Positions 21,581-32,326 of a DNA stretch of 64,000 bases are shown piece by piece. The translations under genes and the position numbers were made by a program. The stretch covers positions 248,001 through 312,000 of the forward strand of contig MU119216.1 of NCBI GenBank assembly GCA_014904845.1, in the 5' to 3' direction. Positions within the stretch are counted from its first letter, which is position 1. The number at the start of each line of letters is the position of its first letter. Source of the stretch: Acephala macrosclerotiorum (Eukaryota; Ascomycota; Leotiomycetes; Helotiales; Mollisiaceae). Below the pieces are notes generated by a model. It saw only the letters and a program-made list of their open reading frames with translations. It did no database searches and was not told the origin of the DNA.

Positions 21581-24111
21581 ATGCCGCCTAACAGAGACAC
21601 GGCGGTAGGATACCGACGAAACGGCAAGAAGCAAGCCTGTGAACCTTGTCGAAAGGGGAAACTAGCCTGTGATCATGGCGCTCCCTTTTGTGGACGTTGT
21701 GTGCGACGAAAGACGACGGCTAGATGCATTTACCACCCAGCTCCGATGACAAAGAGTCGAGGTTCAGAACCACTTCCTTCACCACGACAAACTCCCAGCG
21801 TTGAATCTTCGAGCAACAACACTCAACGACAATCTCAACAGACTACAGGAGCACCAGAAAGATGCCCAAATCAAACTTCATTTCCACGTGACCCAGCAGC
21901 ACCTGATAGTCAGGCTTCTGTAAGTGCTGGTTGCACAAGTCAAGGTTGCTCCTCCAAGGCCAGCGTTACAAGCTCAGAGCATGTTGGACAGCCGAAAGAA
22001 GGGTGGAAGGAAGCCGTCTTTCCCCGGTCCGCCAAATACTACGGACTTACTAGTTTTTCTGCCATTTTCTCCGAGCACCAAGCAAAATTTCACGGCGAGT
22101 TGCTAGACATAGGCGAAGACAAGAGAAGGCACCCTGGGAATTGGGTCTATGGACAGCCTCTACTTGGTCGCGAGCGACCTAATGGACCCACAGCACGAGA
22201 GACTCGAATTGTGAAGGCGTTGTTTAACATCCCGGCCAAGGAAATTTGCGAGGTGTTACTGAAACCTGTCGCGAAACTACGCGATATTACCTTGGACACG
22301 AGAGTCATTGGATATTGCAATTCCTCTATCTGGGCAAACTTTGCAGAATCGTTGTCTCAGCCCCGTTCGACAGAGTCGCTTACCGTCTTTTCGGATATGC
22401 TTTTCAAGAATGAGGAAGCTCCTTTACCAGCAAGTCCAGACGACCCAATAAATTGGTTCAATACCTTCACGGGACTGAACCTCAGGTTCGAGATGTTAGG
22501 ACTTATGTTCTGCTTCTACGGCATGGGATATCTGGCCTTGCAAGATTGGGATCCGCTCTTTGACGTCCCAGAAAATCTCGGTCGCGATAGAAAGCAGACT
22601 GCTTGGAGGATGAAAGAGTGCGCAGACGTCTGCCTTGACATGTGTGACTGCTCGGAGACAGTCAACTATCTAGTCGCGGCACTCATCCTTAACTTGAAGA
22701 GGCTAGAGACTGCTTGCACAGGGGACGAGAGTACATTGACTCTGTCCTGCTCATGAAACGCATTTTGCTGACTCATAATAGCATATCACATGCGCCGGCT
22801 CCATGGCGATCTGGTAACAACGACTATTACCTCTGGTCTTCACAGGCTGTCTGAACACGGTAGTAACAGGTAAGTGTCGCAATTAGCACCCTCTTTGGCC
22901 AAGCCCATCTCTATGTTTTGACTCCGAAGCAATTTACCTCTCCCTGCAATTCATGAATGACTTGGCTAACCTTTACTCCCTGGTCATCAGAATCACAGCT
23001 GCATCAGAGTATAAGAGGCGACTATTCTGCGCAATATACTGCAATGACAAGACAAACGCCTCAATGAATGGCGTGCCTCCGCTGCTGACTCGACGATTCT
23101 GCGATATACAGCCTTGCCTTGATCTGCCTGACGAGGCTCTCCTTTTACCACCAGAAGAGTTGGCGTTGGCTGCCAGTCAACTTGATCCTAATGGATGGAA
23201 TACTTCAGGTTCCACGTATCAATTGACAACACTGTTAAGAGCCAGACTTCAGATATCTTTGTTCCGCGAAGAAATTCTAGAGCTGGCGCTTGGCATCAAT
23301 GTGGAGGTCTCAGTAGCACGGATAGAGTAAACCTCTCATACCTTAAACTATAGTGGCTAACATAAAAGCAGAGACATGCATCAACGCTGTCAAGAAGTTT
23401 ACAACACGCTTCCCCACCAACTTCATTACTACGATGAAGCAGGAGTTCCGAAGGCCCTTACAGGTACAGATTTATATGACAGAGCGAACTTGCTTCTGCA
23501 ATTTCTGCAAAACAAATTCCTGATCGACCGGATCGCGCTTGCTCGAGGTTTAGACAACGGACAAAGTCTTCTCAATACCGCAATAAAATCGATCGATATT
23601 GTTCTCCTGTTTTGGAGTAAAAGAGATCACTTGATGTCCTTCTCATGTAATTTTGATTGGATCGTACGTTCTACTCCGACTTCAATTCCTTCATAAGCAG
23701 ATTTTTTACTGAAATGGAAAATGCACTGACACTCGACAGGTTACATTCTACGGCATCCCACCTGCCGGTGTCATATGTGTTGAACTTCTCAAAATGGCAG
23801 CTGGACAGAGCTCGGTCGAATTCTCTCGCCCAGATGCGATCCAAAAATTGACATTGTTCATTGCTTTCCTGGAATGGATCAGGCCGACAGATGGCAACTA
23901 TGCCCTCGCTCAGCGGCTGAGAAAGGTTATACAACGAGTCTTGAATTATGTGCTGGATGCCAGGAACGAAACGACACCGACACCGAATACTGAGATTCCC
24001 TTTGACCCCATGCTGACATCGTTCAATGATATGGACGATCTGGACTGGCTGAACACAATTGATTGGACGCAGGGTTCTTGGATGGACTTCAATTCGTCAT
24101 TGCAAGTTTGA
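21581..24111 (+). CDS. Zn2Cys6 fungal transcription factor
   Basis: Five exons, 21581-22730, 22782-22869, 22991-23326, 23372-23663 and 23740-24111, give 745 residues. The N-terminus carries the binuclear zinc cluster: CEPCRKGKLACDHG, then FCGRC and RCIYHP, the C-x2-C-x6-C...C-x2-C spacing of GAL4-type DNA-binding domains. A Ser/Thr/Gln-rich linker of about 100 residues follows, then the fungal middle homology region (from about NTFTGLNLRFEMLGLMFCFY to RRLFCAIYCNDK and PPLLTRRFCDIQPCLDLPDE). The acidic C-terminus (FNDMDDLDWLNTIDW) may be an activation domain. All four introns have GT-AG ends and keep frame. The target genes are unknown; the immediate neighbours give no biosynthetic cluster. 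Confidence 0.9.
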
Positions 24112-24294
24112 TCAGCTTATCAACTTTGAGATAATTTGGCACGGCAGATGATGGATTTGCTGTGGCTAGGACAAGCGACATCCAAGTACAAATTTGCTGA
24201 TGTACCAAGTCGGTATTCCTTCGGCTCCTTCGTCAATGTCCCACGAAGCCCAAACATTGGCATCAGCATCTCGTGGTCACAATTACTAAGCCAC

Positions 24295-25470
24295 CTAAAT
24301 TCTCACGCCTCCCCAGACAAGTCCCATGACCTTTACCGCTGGTGGCTGATAGTTCAACTCTTCGGCATACTTCACCAGTGCCTCTTCCCTCGGATGTTCG
24401 CCTCCTTCCATGACTCCACCCAAGAGGGGTGAGTGGCCACGATCCGCAAGGTTTCCAAAGTCGACAAGCGAACGAGACTTCATCAGGTACTTAGATTCAG
24501 TGATCTCAGCGATCGTTGCTTCAACCTTGCGAAAAGTCTTCTTAAACATCGTGCCTACTTCGTGTACACGAATGCCTGCCCCATATCCTTGATTTCAACA
24601 AGCTTTATGGCACCTCTAGCCCCACCCTTTGTTGGAGTATGGCTAGTGAGGACCAGGGTAATCTCTTCAATGATTCGATGATAGACCAGGAATTTGTAGA
24701 GCGCCTCATACAAGTATGTGTTAGTTTCAAAGTCCTTGACATCGAAGGCGACCGATCTTAGTGATTTGAGACGGGAGGTAATATGCGGTGCACATCCAAA
24801 CATCGAATGAGGCCTATCGTACCACAGACCACCAAATCGACTAGAGATGTAGAGGGTGTCGAAAGCGACATTGAACCAGATGGCCGGTCTTTGGTGTTTG
24901 ACCTGGATGGACTGGGGACACAATGCTGGGTAGTTCCTTGAGTGAACTTGGATACCAAGAGCGAGCTCAAATGACTTCATGCATTCAACTCGACTCTCGT
25001 GGCTGGCTTGGAGGACTTCAGGTTGAGGATTCTTGCTGGACTGGAGGATGCACACCTCAAGTCTGCGGTGGCCGCCATACCTCCTTGTTGAACCATCTCA
25101 CTCATAACAAGAGGCACGAGACGAGGAATCTTGGCTGTTCCCTTCCAGATCTTTTGTCGGAGCTCTGGGGGTAGTTCAGGAAAGCAGGTAAATGTGTCGA
25201 AAGTCTTCTTGTTTGCACAGGCAATAGCAAGATCAGCAGTTAGGTCAACGATGTCCTGGATCTTGACTACACACCAGATCTCAGAGTCAGCATAATTCTT
25301 CCAGACGCTTCAAGGAGTCTCAGGAATTGTAGGATAATCGTGCGTTTAAGCCGTCGCCTAGCACAGAAGAAGTATATTGCTCTGGGGAGGGGAGACTTAC
25401 CGGCCTCGGCTTCGAACATCGCCATCGCATTGGCAGGATCAACTTTTGACTTAGGAGATTTTTTGGCCAT
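24295..25470 (-). pseudogene. 2EXR-domain gene with a broken frame
   Basis: 2EXR proteins are an expanded fungal family of unknown function. Tentative exons on the minus strand: 25470-25401 (MAKKSPKSKVDPANAMAM), 25266-25109 (TFTCFPELPPELRQKIWKG, the family LPxELRxKIW motif) and 25040-24295 (PEVLQASHESRVECMKSF, the family CRESR motif, and IWFNVAFDTLYI). The intron between the second and third exons is uncertain. Near 24550-24560 the frame runs AFVYTK then TAG, while the family-like continuation VGTMFKKTFRKVEATI lies in a shifted frame. One missing base explains this better than an intron. Either the gene is dying or the assembly has an error. It is the first of three 2EXR genes in a row. Confidence 0.65.
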
Positions 25471-26138
25471 CTGTGAAGTTCTTATCAATCATCATAATTT
25501 CACGCCAGTTCAAGAAGCAACCTAACTTTTTTCCGACCGTGAAAGTTGTTGTGTGGAGGTCTATTCGTTACTTTCTTCCTTCTCTCGCTATAACGTTTCT
25601 CTGATGGAAGAGAACAGAGATTTTAGGGCCCTGTTTCATTCTGCTTTGACTTTCGGCCGCATTTGTTTGTATGGAACTTGTGGTTGGTTTGTGTTTAATA
25701 TCATAAACTATACCTTTCATTATGAGATATTTATTAGCAATGTCTACTAAGGAGCTTATGTTAAGCAATGTCACGGATGGGAAGTGATACGAGAGTGCCT
25801 TTACGAAGTACAATTACTCGTTCGCTTTGATCAATCACAAGCGAAGGACTGAGGTGCAAATTCTGATTTTGTGATTGCTCCTTGAGATCATTGAAGCTAC
25901 CAGCTGCTCGTAGCAATGATACAGTAGAACATGAATATTGGCTCAGCTTTTAGGAGAGTGTTGTATGCTGCCCCACCACTTCTGAAATTCTGGGTAGCAC
26001 AACTAAACACGCTAGATGCTTTCACGCTTCCTGCACGAGTTGCATGGTCTTAAGTACCGGACATATGAAAATCTTCTTAGCCTCAGCTGAATCTACAAGC
26101 TTATTTATTTTCTCGTCCCAGCCAAATGCTTGCCCCTC
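25471..26138. other. Intergenic, no gene recognised
   Basis: Between two minus-strand 2EXR genes. Short frames only. Confidence 0.6.
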
Positions 26139-27019
26139 CTAAACTATGCGATTGCTGTACGCGACTATTGGACCCGTGAATCCCTGACAAATGTTCCTTA
26201 CATACACCCGCAAAACGGCTATGCGCTTTGCCGCCTCGCAAATCCTCCTCAGCTCCTCAATTACATGAGCATCATCAACCTGGGAAACTGTACTCTCGTC
26301 CATTTGGCTGTTCCTTATATCTGATAATGTCAGTCTACCTCGCATTACCTCGGCTCTATACTTAGGGATCGCAATGGTCTCCTCGATGTTTTGGTGCCTT
26401 AAAAGAAGCCACACAGCAAGTTCTGGGCGCCACAAAAAACATCTTCACCAAATGCAATTGATCTCAAAGATGTGCCGGTATGGTCCATTTGAGAGTGGTA
26501 GGGCGTTGCCCCAAGGTAGCCGTCATCAAGGTGAATTGCGAGGCACATAGTTTCCCCCACGGCGTTAAAATATACCCTTGGCTCATTTGAGAGCATCGTC
26601 AAAACTGTCTGGCGCAGATGGGGGTCTCTGCCATCCTTGTACCGGAAAAGGTCCAACTGCATACCGCCAATGGGCTCAAATGATGGTAGACGTTCATTTC
26701 GACTTTCGCGGTAGACCTGAAGCACTGCAGGCCGTGGACAGACGCTGCGATGAAGAACCATTGACAATTGTACAGGGAAATCAATTGGCCCCCATGGCGG
26801 GTCGTCATATCCTTCTTGGCTATGGATGTCGTGCTCGACCCGACGAGACCCAACGAGGCGTGGGTGGTTGCCAGCAAGCTTCCAGACCATACGGCGAATC
26901 TCGATCAGGAATTCAGGGAAGTATGTGAACATCATCATCAGAGGAGGGCTTAGGGAATTCTTGCTTGACTGCGCGACATTGGGCACGGAGGAGGAAGGGT
27001 GATAAAAGTTCGTCTCCAT
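26139..27019 (-). pseudogene. Second 2EXR-domain gene, frameshifted at an A6/T6 run
   Basis: The frame from 27019 shows the 2EXR layout: FTYFPEFLIEIRRMVWKLA, then CPRPAVLQVYRESRNERL, then PRVYFNAVGETMCLAI and LRSIAFGEDVF. It stops near 26399. The continuation WRPELAVWLLLRHQNIEE lies one base out of frame and runs to 26139. The switch coincides with a run of six A on the plus strand (26434-26439). Correcting one base would restore a protein of about 290 residues. Because the break is in a homopolymer it may be a sequencing error. No intron fits. Confidence 0.65.
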
Positions 27020-27444
27020 GTTGAAGATGGGCTTGTAGAGGTTAAAAGGTTCTTATGGTGTCCTCTGTGCTGACCTCAATCAGTACTCTGAGACTCATTA
27101 GGATTGAAAATTGGTTTACTCGCCTTTGCACGCGTGCTTGACGCGCTGGACTCGAGTCGTAGGTGAGCTTGCGATCTAGAACCTGAGGTCGGAGGGGGCA
27201 GTTTTCCGATAGCGAGGTCATATAACATCAACTAGAGGCGCATTCATTGTTTTCCGACATAACTTTGACCTACAAATAGATTCATATTCTCGGGTTGGGA
27301 ATTCCATATGGGTCTTTGCTGCTGTACAGAAGTCTCAAGGGATCTCGATGACAAGCTGGAAGAATTTCACGACCTCGATATTGCTGGAGCATCTCCTAAA
27401 CTTTCAACTTTCTGATTATTTGCTGAGTGATTGAAGCCTCAGCA
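27020..27444. other. Intergenic, no gene recognised
   Basis: Upstream of the second 2EXR gene and downstream of the third. No supported feature. Confidence 0.6.
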
Positions 27445-28615
27445 CTACCAGGCCCAGCTACTGAGTTCTGGAATCCCACCTGCAGTAATGTATTTCGTCA
27501 CAATCTTGGGTGGCTGCCACATCTTCGGAGGATCATGATCTGGCTTTGATGAATCTGAATCCAGTGTAGTCGAACCCTCTTGCAGCTTATGCATATTGAG
27601 TTCGAAGAAAGTATTCAAGTCCCTCCTAAAATTCTCAAGGCGGATTGCCCACGAATGGTTTCGCATCTCTTTCCAGTATTCTGGCTGCTCGGCAGCCAGT
27701 GTTTTCATGTCGACAAAGCCGAGATTTGAAGCATCGCGACCATAGTGATACAAAGTACCATCATAGACAGCAGAACCAAATAACGTGACTTCCTCGAGGC
27801 TATGTATAGCCGTGGTGAGGTCGACGAAAGGCCAATGCTGATCTCTCAAGACATTGAGTGCTAGATAGCGAAGGTTGTTTTCCTGACAGATCTTGATGAA
27901 CGTCTCGAGGGAACGACTCTTGTGAGACTTGAACTGGTGGGGCGAAAGCAAACATATCCTGTCGCAATTCCAGTTGACATGTATGCGCGGAGTGGTAGTA
28001 ATCTTGAGGTTGAAGAATTGGTACGAAGTCCCAAATGTCAGTTGGTAATGTGTCAGACCAACTGCTCGAGATTCATGGCAAACGCTAAGCACAGGCGGAG
28101 GATCGGAATTCGTGATAAATTCATGACTCTCAAAACTTCTATTCGTGATATAGTTGAAATTGCTGCGCGTCCTGACCTGAAGTTCCCCAAGTGTCTTAAT
28201 CCATACGTTGATGTTTCTCTGCACAAAGCTGGCGTGACCCCCTAGGTAGCGGGGCAGTTAGCAAACGCTTATTATATGTTGCTCTGGGAGAACTGGGTCA
28301 TTTATTAGAGGTAAATTCATGAGACTGTCAAATAATGAAGAGGCTTTCTCTGCCAAAAAACCTACAAATCTTGAGTCTGAGCTCCGTGGGTAGCTCAGAG
28401 AACCTTGTAAACTCCAGGAGCGGCTCCTGGTGCGATAGGATATTGTGAGGTATAGGGTCGAAAGGCGGAATGATGTCAGGTCTCATCCTATTCATATGGT
28501 TTATTTGTGCCATTAGATCGCCAGGTGCGAGGCCGAGATTTCTCAAGGCCATTGCTGGAGATGCAGCCATTTGCTGTGCATTGGAAACGAAAGCCATGGT
28601 GTAGTCGTGAAGCAA
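27445..28615 (-). CDS. Third 2EXR-domain protein, apparently intact
   Basis: Two exons on the minus strand, 28615-28366 and 28241-27445. The start may be 28615 or, six residues further in, 28597 (MAFVSNAQQM), which gives 342 residues. The intron has a GTAGGT donor and a CCTAG acceptor, and the join reads FSELPTELRLKIWGHASFV, restoring the family Trp after LRLKI. Further 2EXR blocks are PPVLSVCHESRAVGLTHY, RIHVNWNCDRICLL and LRYLALNVLRDQHW. The function of the family is unknown; the N-terminal motif is distantly F-box-like in position only. With the two upstream copies it forms a tandem array on one strand. Confidence 0.82.
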
Positions 28616-28906
28616 GGCCTTCGATTGCTTGTCCGAATATGTGCAAGCACAATGGAGGTTGGAAAGCGCTAAGAGATGATGTCGAAGCTAGGCAATAACC
28701 TGTGGTCAAACAGGGACTAGCGCAAACATGTGACCTACACCTTACATCGCACCAGTATTTTCATCTTCGCCCATGTCTTAGACCTCGACTCAACACTTAT
28801 TAACGTAATAAGCTTGCACATTTGCCATTGCTCTTCCGTTGTCCTTTCTAGCAGTGCTTTTAGCACGTGACTCGTAAATGTAATTCTCGACGCTACCAAG
28901 TTCGCG

Positions 28907-30369
28907 ATGAAGCAATCTTGGCTTCCAGCAGGGTCCTCAGATCCAATCTCATACACGTGCACATGCACTGCAGGCAAGACTGGCGATGGTCTTGTCCTCC
29001 TCTTCTATCGATACTTCGCAGCTCCTCCATCTCTCCCAATCTCACACCATACTTTGGCGGACGATCCCTCACAACAAGCCTCCTTTCACACATCTTTGAC
29101 ACAAAAACTCAACATCGGAGGAAAGATACGGGTTGCGAAAGAAGGGTACATCTTACCTCTATACTAATTTTGCTTTTTTTCTTCTTTTTCTTTCTATGGG
29201 AGCTGTCGCGACTTCTCAAAAGCCTGCATGCAAATAGATTGTGCCCGTTTGTTCTGTGTCGCAGCTCCCGAGACAGCTCTCGGGCCTTAAGTTCACTCTT
29301 GAAGGTTGATTTTATACAGTGCTAATCAGACTGCAGTTTCAACATCACAATCGGTGGTACCAAAGCTGACATTGACAACTACATCAAAGAGTGCTCTTCA
29401 CACTGGACATTCTCGGGTCTCGACCTCTCAACGACTGAGAAGCGAGATGCATTCTTCAAACCAACGGCAGGAGGATGTGCATGTGCTTTTGGTGGCGCAC
29501 CAGCAATTGTCCGGATCACGTCTGAGATCACACCCATGGGCGTTACAAACTACATCCCTGAGAAATGGGATGAGATTGAAAGTTTAAGCCCAGAAAAATT
29601 CCACGAGAGATGTCATTCTCATCCTCAGACCTTGCTTTTGGATGTCAGAAATCATTATGAATCACGGATCGGTTACTTCATTGATCCCAAGACAGGGGAG
29701 CCAGCTCTCAGACCACCGATTAGGAGGTTCTCCCAGTGGCCGCAGTATGTGAAGAAGTACATGACTGGCAGTGAAGCTCAAGGAGAACTAGGAGGAAGAC
29801 AGATCATGACCTATTGTACTGGAGGGATTAGATGTGAGAAAGGGGCGAGATGGATGCAGGAGACGATGGACAAAAGAGAAGGAGACAAGGTCTGCACGTT
29901 GAAAGGTGGCATTGCTGCATACATGGCTTGGATGGACGACGAAATCAAACATGGAAGAAAACAACCAGAAGACTCTCTCTTCAAGGGGAAGAATTACGTC
30001 TTTGATGCCAGAGGCTCAACAGGACTTGGTGGGGACGCGTTGACAGATCCTGTCTCCAGCTGCCACGTCTGTGGAACGCCTGAGGACAGACTCAGCAAAT
30101 GCCGCTCGAAAGGATGCCATCTCATTCTGGTTGTTTGCGAGACATGCGAACTTGCGGATCCGAGATGCTGCAAGAGTTGCCAAGAGCTTGAAGGTATTCC
30201 TGCCTGCGATAGACCAGCTACAGACAAGAAACTGTCAAGAGCAATTTGTGATTGCGAGCGGCAACGAGAAATCCTCCTGTGGGGCACAGATAGATCCAAG
30301 GAAGGCCAACAACAGCGGGACAAAGCCAAGCTTGGACATGGTATCAATATACAAGTCAAGATAGTCTAG
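28907..30369 (+). CDS. Rhodanese-domain protein of the TrhO/TSTD2 type
   Basis: Two exons, 28907-29145 and 29337-30369, give 423 residues; the intron has a CTAAT branch site. The bacterial relatives (TrhO, formerly UPF0176) hydroxylate uridine-34 of tRNA, and human TSTD2 belongs to the same group. The N-terminal domain includes KLNIGGKIRVAKEG spliced to FNITIGGTKADIDNYI, and the rhodanese domain has LLLDVRNHYESRIG and the active-site loop YCTGGIRCEKGARWM with its Cys. A C-terminal Cys cluster (CHVCGTPEDRL, then CHLILVVCETC and CCKSC) matches the family's zinc-like tail. A role in tRNA modification is inferred from the family, not shown. Frame intact. Confidence 0.88.
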
Positions 30370-30613
30370 TAACCAGGCTTGGACTAGTCGTTCTTCTCTA
30401 TCTATGAAGACTAAAGGGACTTGTGCCTTCTCGCTTGACGGAAGAATATAATAGCGAGTTCCGCAGTGTGGTTAAGCTCCTTCACCTAGTCGCGTCTGCC
30501 ATCCACTTGCACTCTTCCCAAGTCGCGTCTCAACCAAACCAAAGGCCAGATCGAGCTCCCACAGAACGACAACGAACTCAGCTCTTGCAACACACGAATC
30601 AAGAACGACGAAG

Positions 30614-31503
30614 ATGAACAATAGACCAAGAGCAGGATTCCAGTCGGCAAGCATGGAGAGAAGACGAAATATCCAAGCCAGAGGACAACGAGTTCAGGTC
30701 GAGCGCGCTGCGGCGGTACCAACCGAGGTAAGACATCACTGCATACACCTACCATTCGCAAAAGCTTATAAGTATAGGAGAGAAACGGTCAAGGCGAGGC
30801 ATCCATCAACACACGCGTTCGGTCATACGTGACCATCGTCCTCTGTCTGAGAATCGCGCTCTTCGCTTTTACCTCCTCTATCGAGCTTCTCCTGACCATG
30901 GGCCTCGCCAGCAGACCCGAGGCTTTCACACTCGCCAGTCTTCCCGCCTTCTTCCTCTACTTCTGGCGTTCACTGAATCACCCTTTGAACTACCCATACA
31001 GCGGCTCTCGATTCGAGAAATTGTACAAAGCCTTCTCCAACTCACTCCCAACCTTCATCCAAGACTACCTTCCGCAACCTGCCCCGCAAGATAACAACAT
31101 CGAGCAAAATCCCACCCCTCCCTCACAAGTTCTCTGTCTTGGCCAAGCCTTGATGTGGCTCTTCCAACTCGTTGTGGTCTTCACGTTGCTTATTCACGCA
31201 GGCGTTATCAGTCGTAAATTTCTCGGCGATTGCTGCCCTGAGAGAGTTATCACATGTATTCTCAAGTCCATCCTGGTTCAAGAGGTTATCGATCGTCTTG
31301 TCGCCATTGTTTATGTCGAGGCTGGTAATGAATCGGAGGAGACGGGTGATGGTTTGGTGACGTGGTTGTGCAAGGCTGGGGGATTGTATGCGGCGGTTAA
31401 TTATATGACGATGGCTTTTGGGGATGGGAAGGTGGAGGGTGTTTTGAGGTTTCTGATTGAGATTTCGGCCAAGGGGGTGGACGTTATGTGGGGTTCTGCT
31501 TGA
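30614..31503 (+). CDS. Predicted membrane protein of unknown function
   Basis: Two exons, 30614-30727 and 30778-31503, give 279 residues; the donor GTAAGA and acceptor GTATAG keep the frame. The N-terminus is basic and hydrophilic (MNNRPRAGFQSASMERRRN). Hydrophobic segments follow: VTIVLCLRIALFAFTSS, ALMWLFQLVVVFTLLI and others around FTLASLPAFFLYFW. I do not recognise a family. Downstream of the stop, another frame (31500-31687) reads like protein (CFGEDLNLPSWQAWMGEL), so the true C-terminus may differ because of a frameshift or an unseen intron. Confidence 0.6.
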
Positions 31504-32326
31504 GTATCGAGGGGCTGGGAGGGAGTACCAAAGCACTGGGGATATTGATGAGAGCAATGATTGTATGGAGAAGTTCGTCTGTTTTGGGGAGGATTTGAAT
31601 CTGCCTTCGTGGCAAGCATGGATGGGGGAATTGTACCTGATGGTGAGGGATATTGATGAGTGTGCTAGTATCGTTGGCCTTTTATAGAGCAGTCCAGATC
31701 AGACACCAAATCAAGCCATATCCTTCCTAACAGTCGAAAGATGAGAAAGTATCATGCAATTCAGGACAATGATGAGTGTACTAGTAGCATGGTACGAATT
31801 AGTGCAGACTCGACTCCGAATCAAGCCATCTTCTTCCTGTTTATTGTACCGGGATAAAGTACGACACAGCTTGAACATCAATGAGAATAGCTCTGGTGTG
31901 TTGAATCTCAGATGTCTCTTGGCAGTGAAATGACTACAGCATACAATCAACTACTGACGAATGCCCCAGCAAAGCTGGTTCAACGTTTAAGTCGATGAAA
32001 ATCATCGCCATGAGTGAACTCCGGTAGCGATTTAGAGATACTGCTAAGTTCCTTCCATCAAGTTGACTCTGAGCTGGGTTTCAAAGTCCCTGCTCTCTTG
32101 GAACATTGCTTATTGTCAGACGAGAGAAATGCAACAGCTTGTACAGTAAACGTGTATGTACGTCTTACATACTACAGTATTTACATATGTACACCAACCC
32201 GATCCTAACGCCTCCCTTTCCTAGACAAATGAATCTTTTCTAAATCCTTAGAATACTATACTTTATATGCTAGGCATTAAGCGCAATCGGTGCGCCAGTC
32301 ATCACTCATTTTATACGCAGCCATAC
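31504..32326. other. Intergenic between two convergent genes, with a degenerate direct repeat
   Basis: No gene recognised beyond the possible coding tail to 31687 noted for the membrane protein gene. Contains an imperfect direct repeat at 31655-31838. Confidence 0.55.
31655..31838. repeat. Imperfect direct repeat, two copies
   Basis: Copies at about 31655-31728 and 31771-31838. Both begin GATGAGTGTRCTAGTA and both end AATCAAGCCATMTYCTTCCT, with a diverged middle. Confidence 0.6.
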
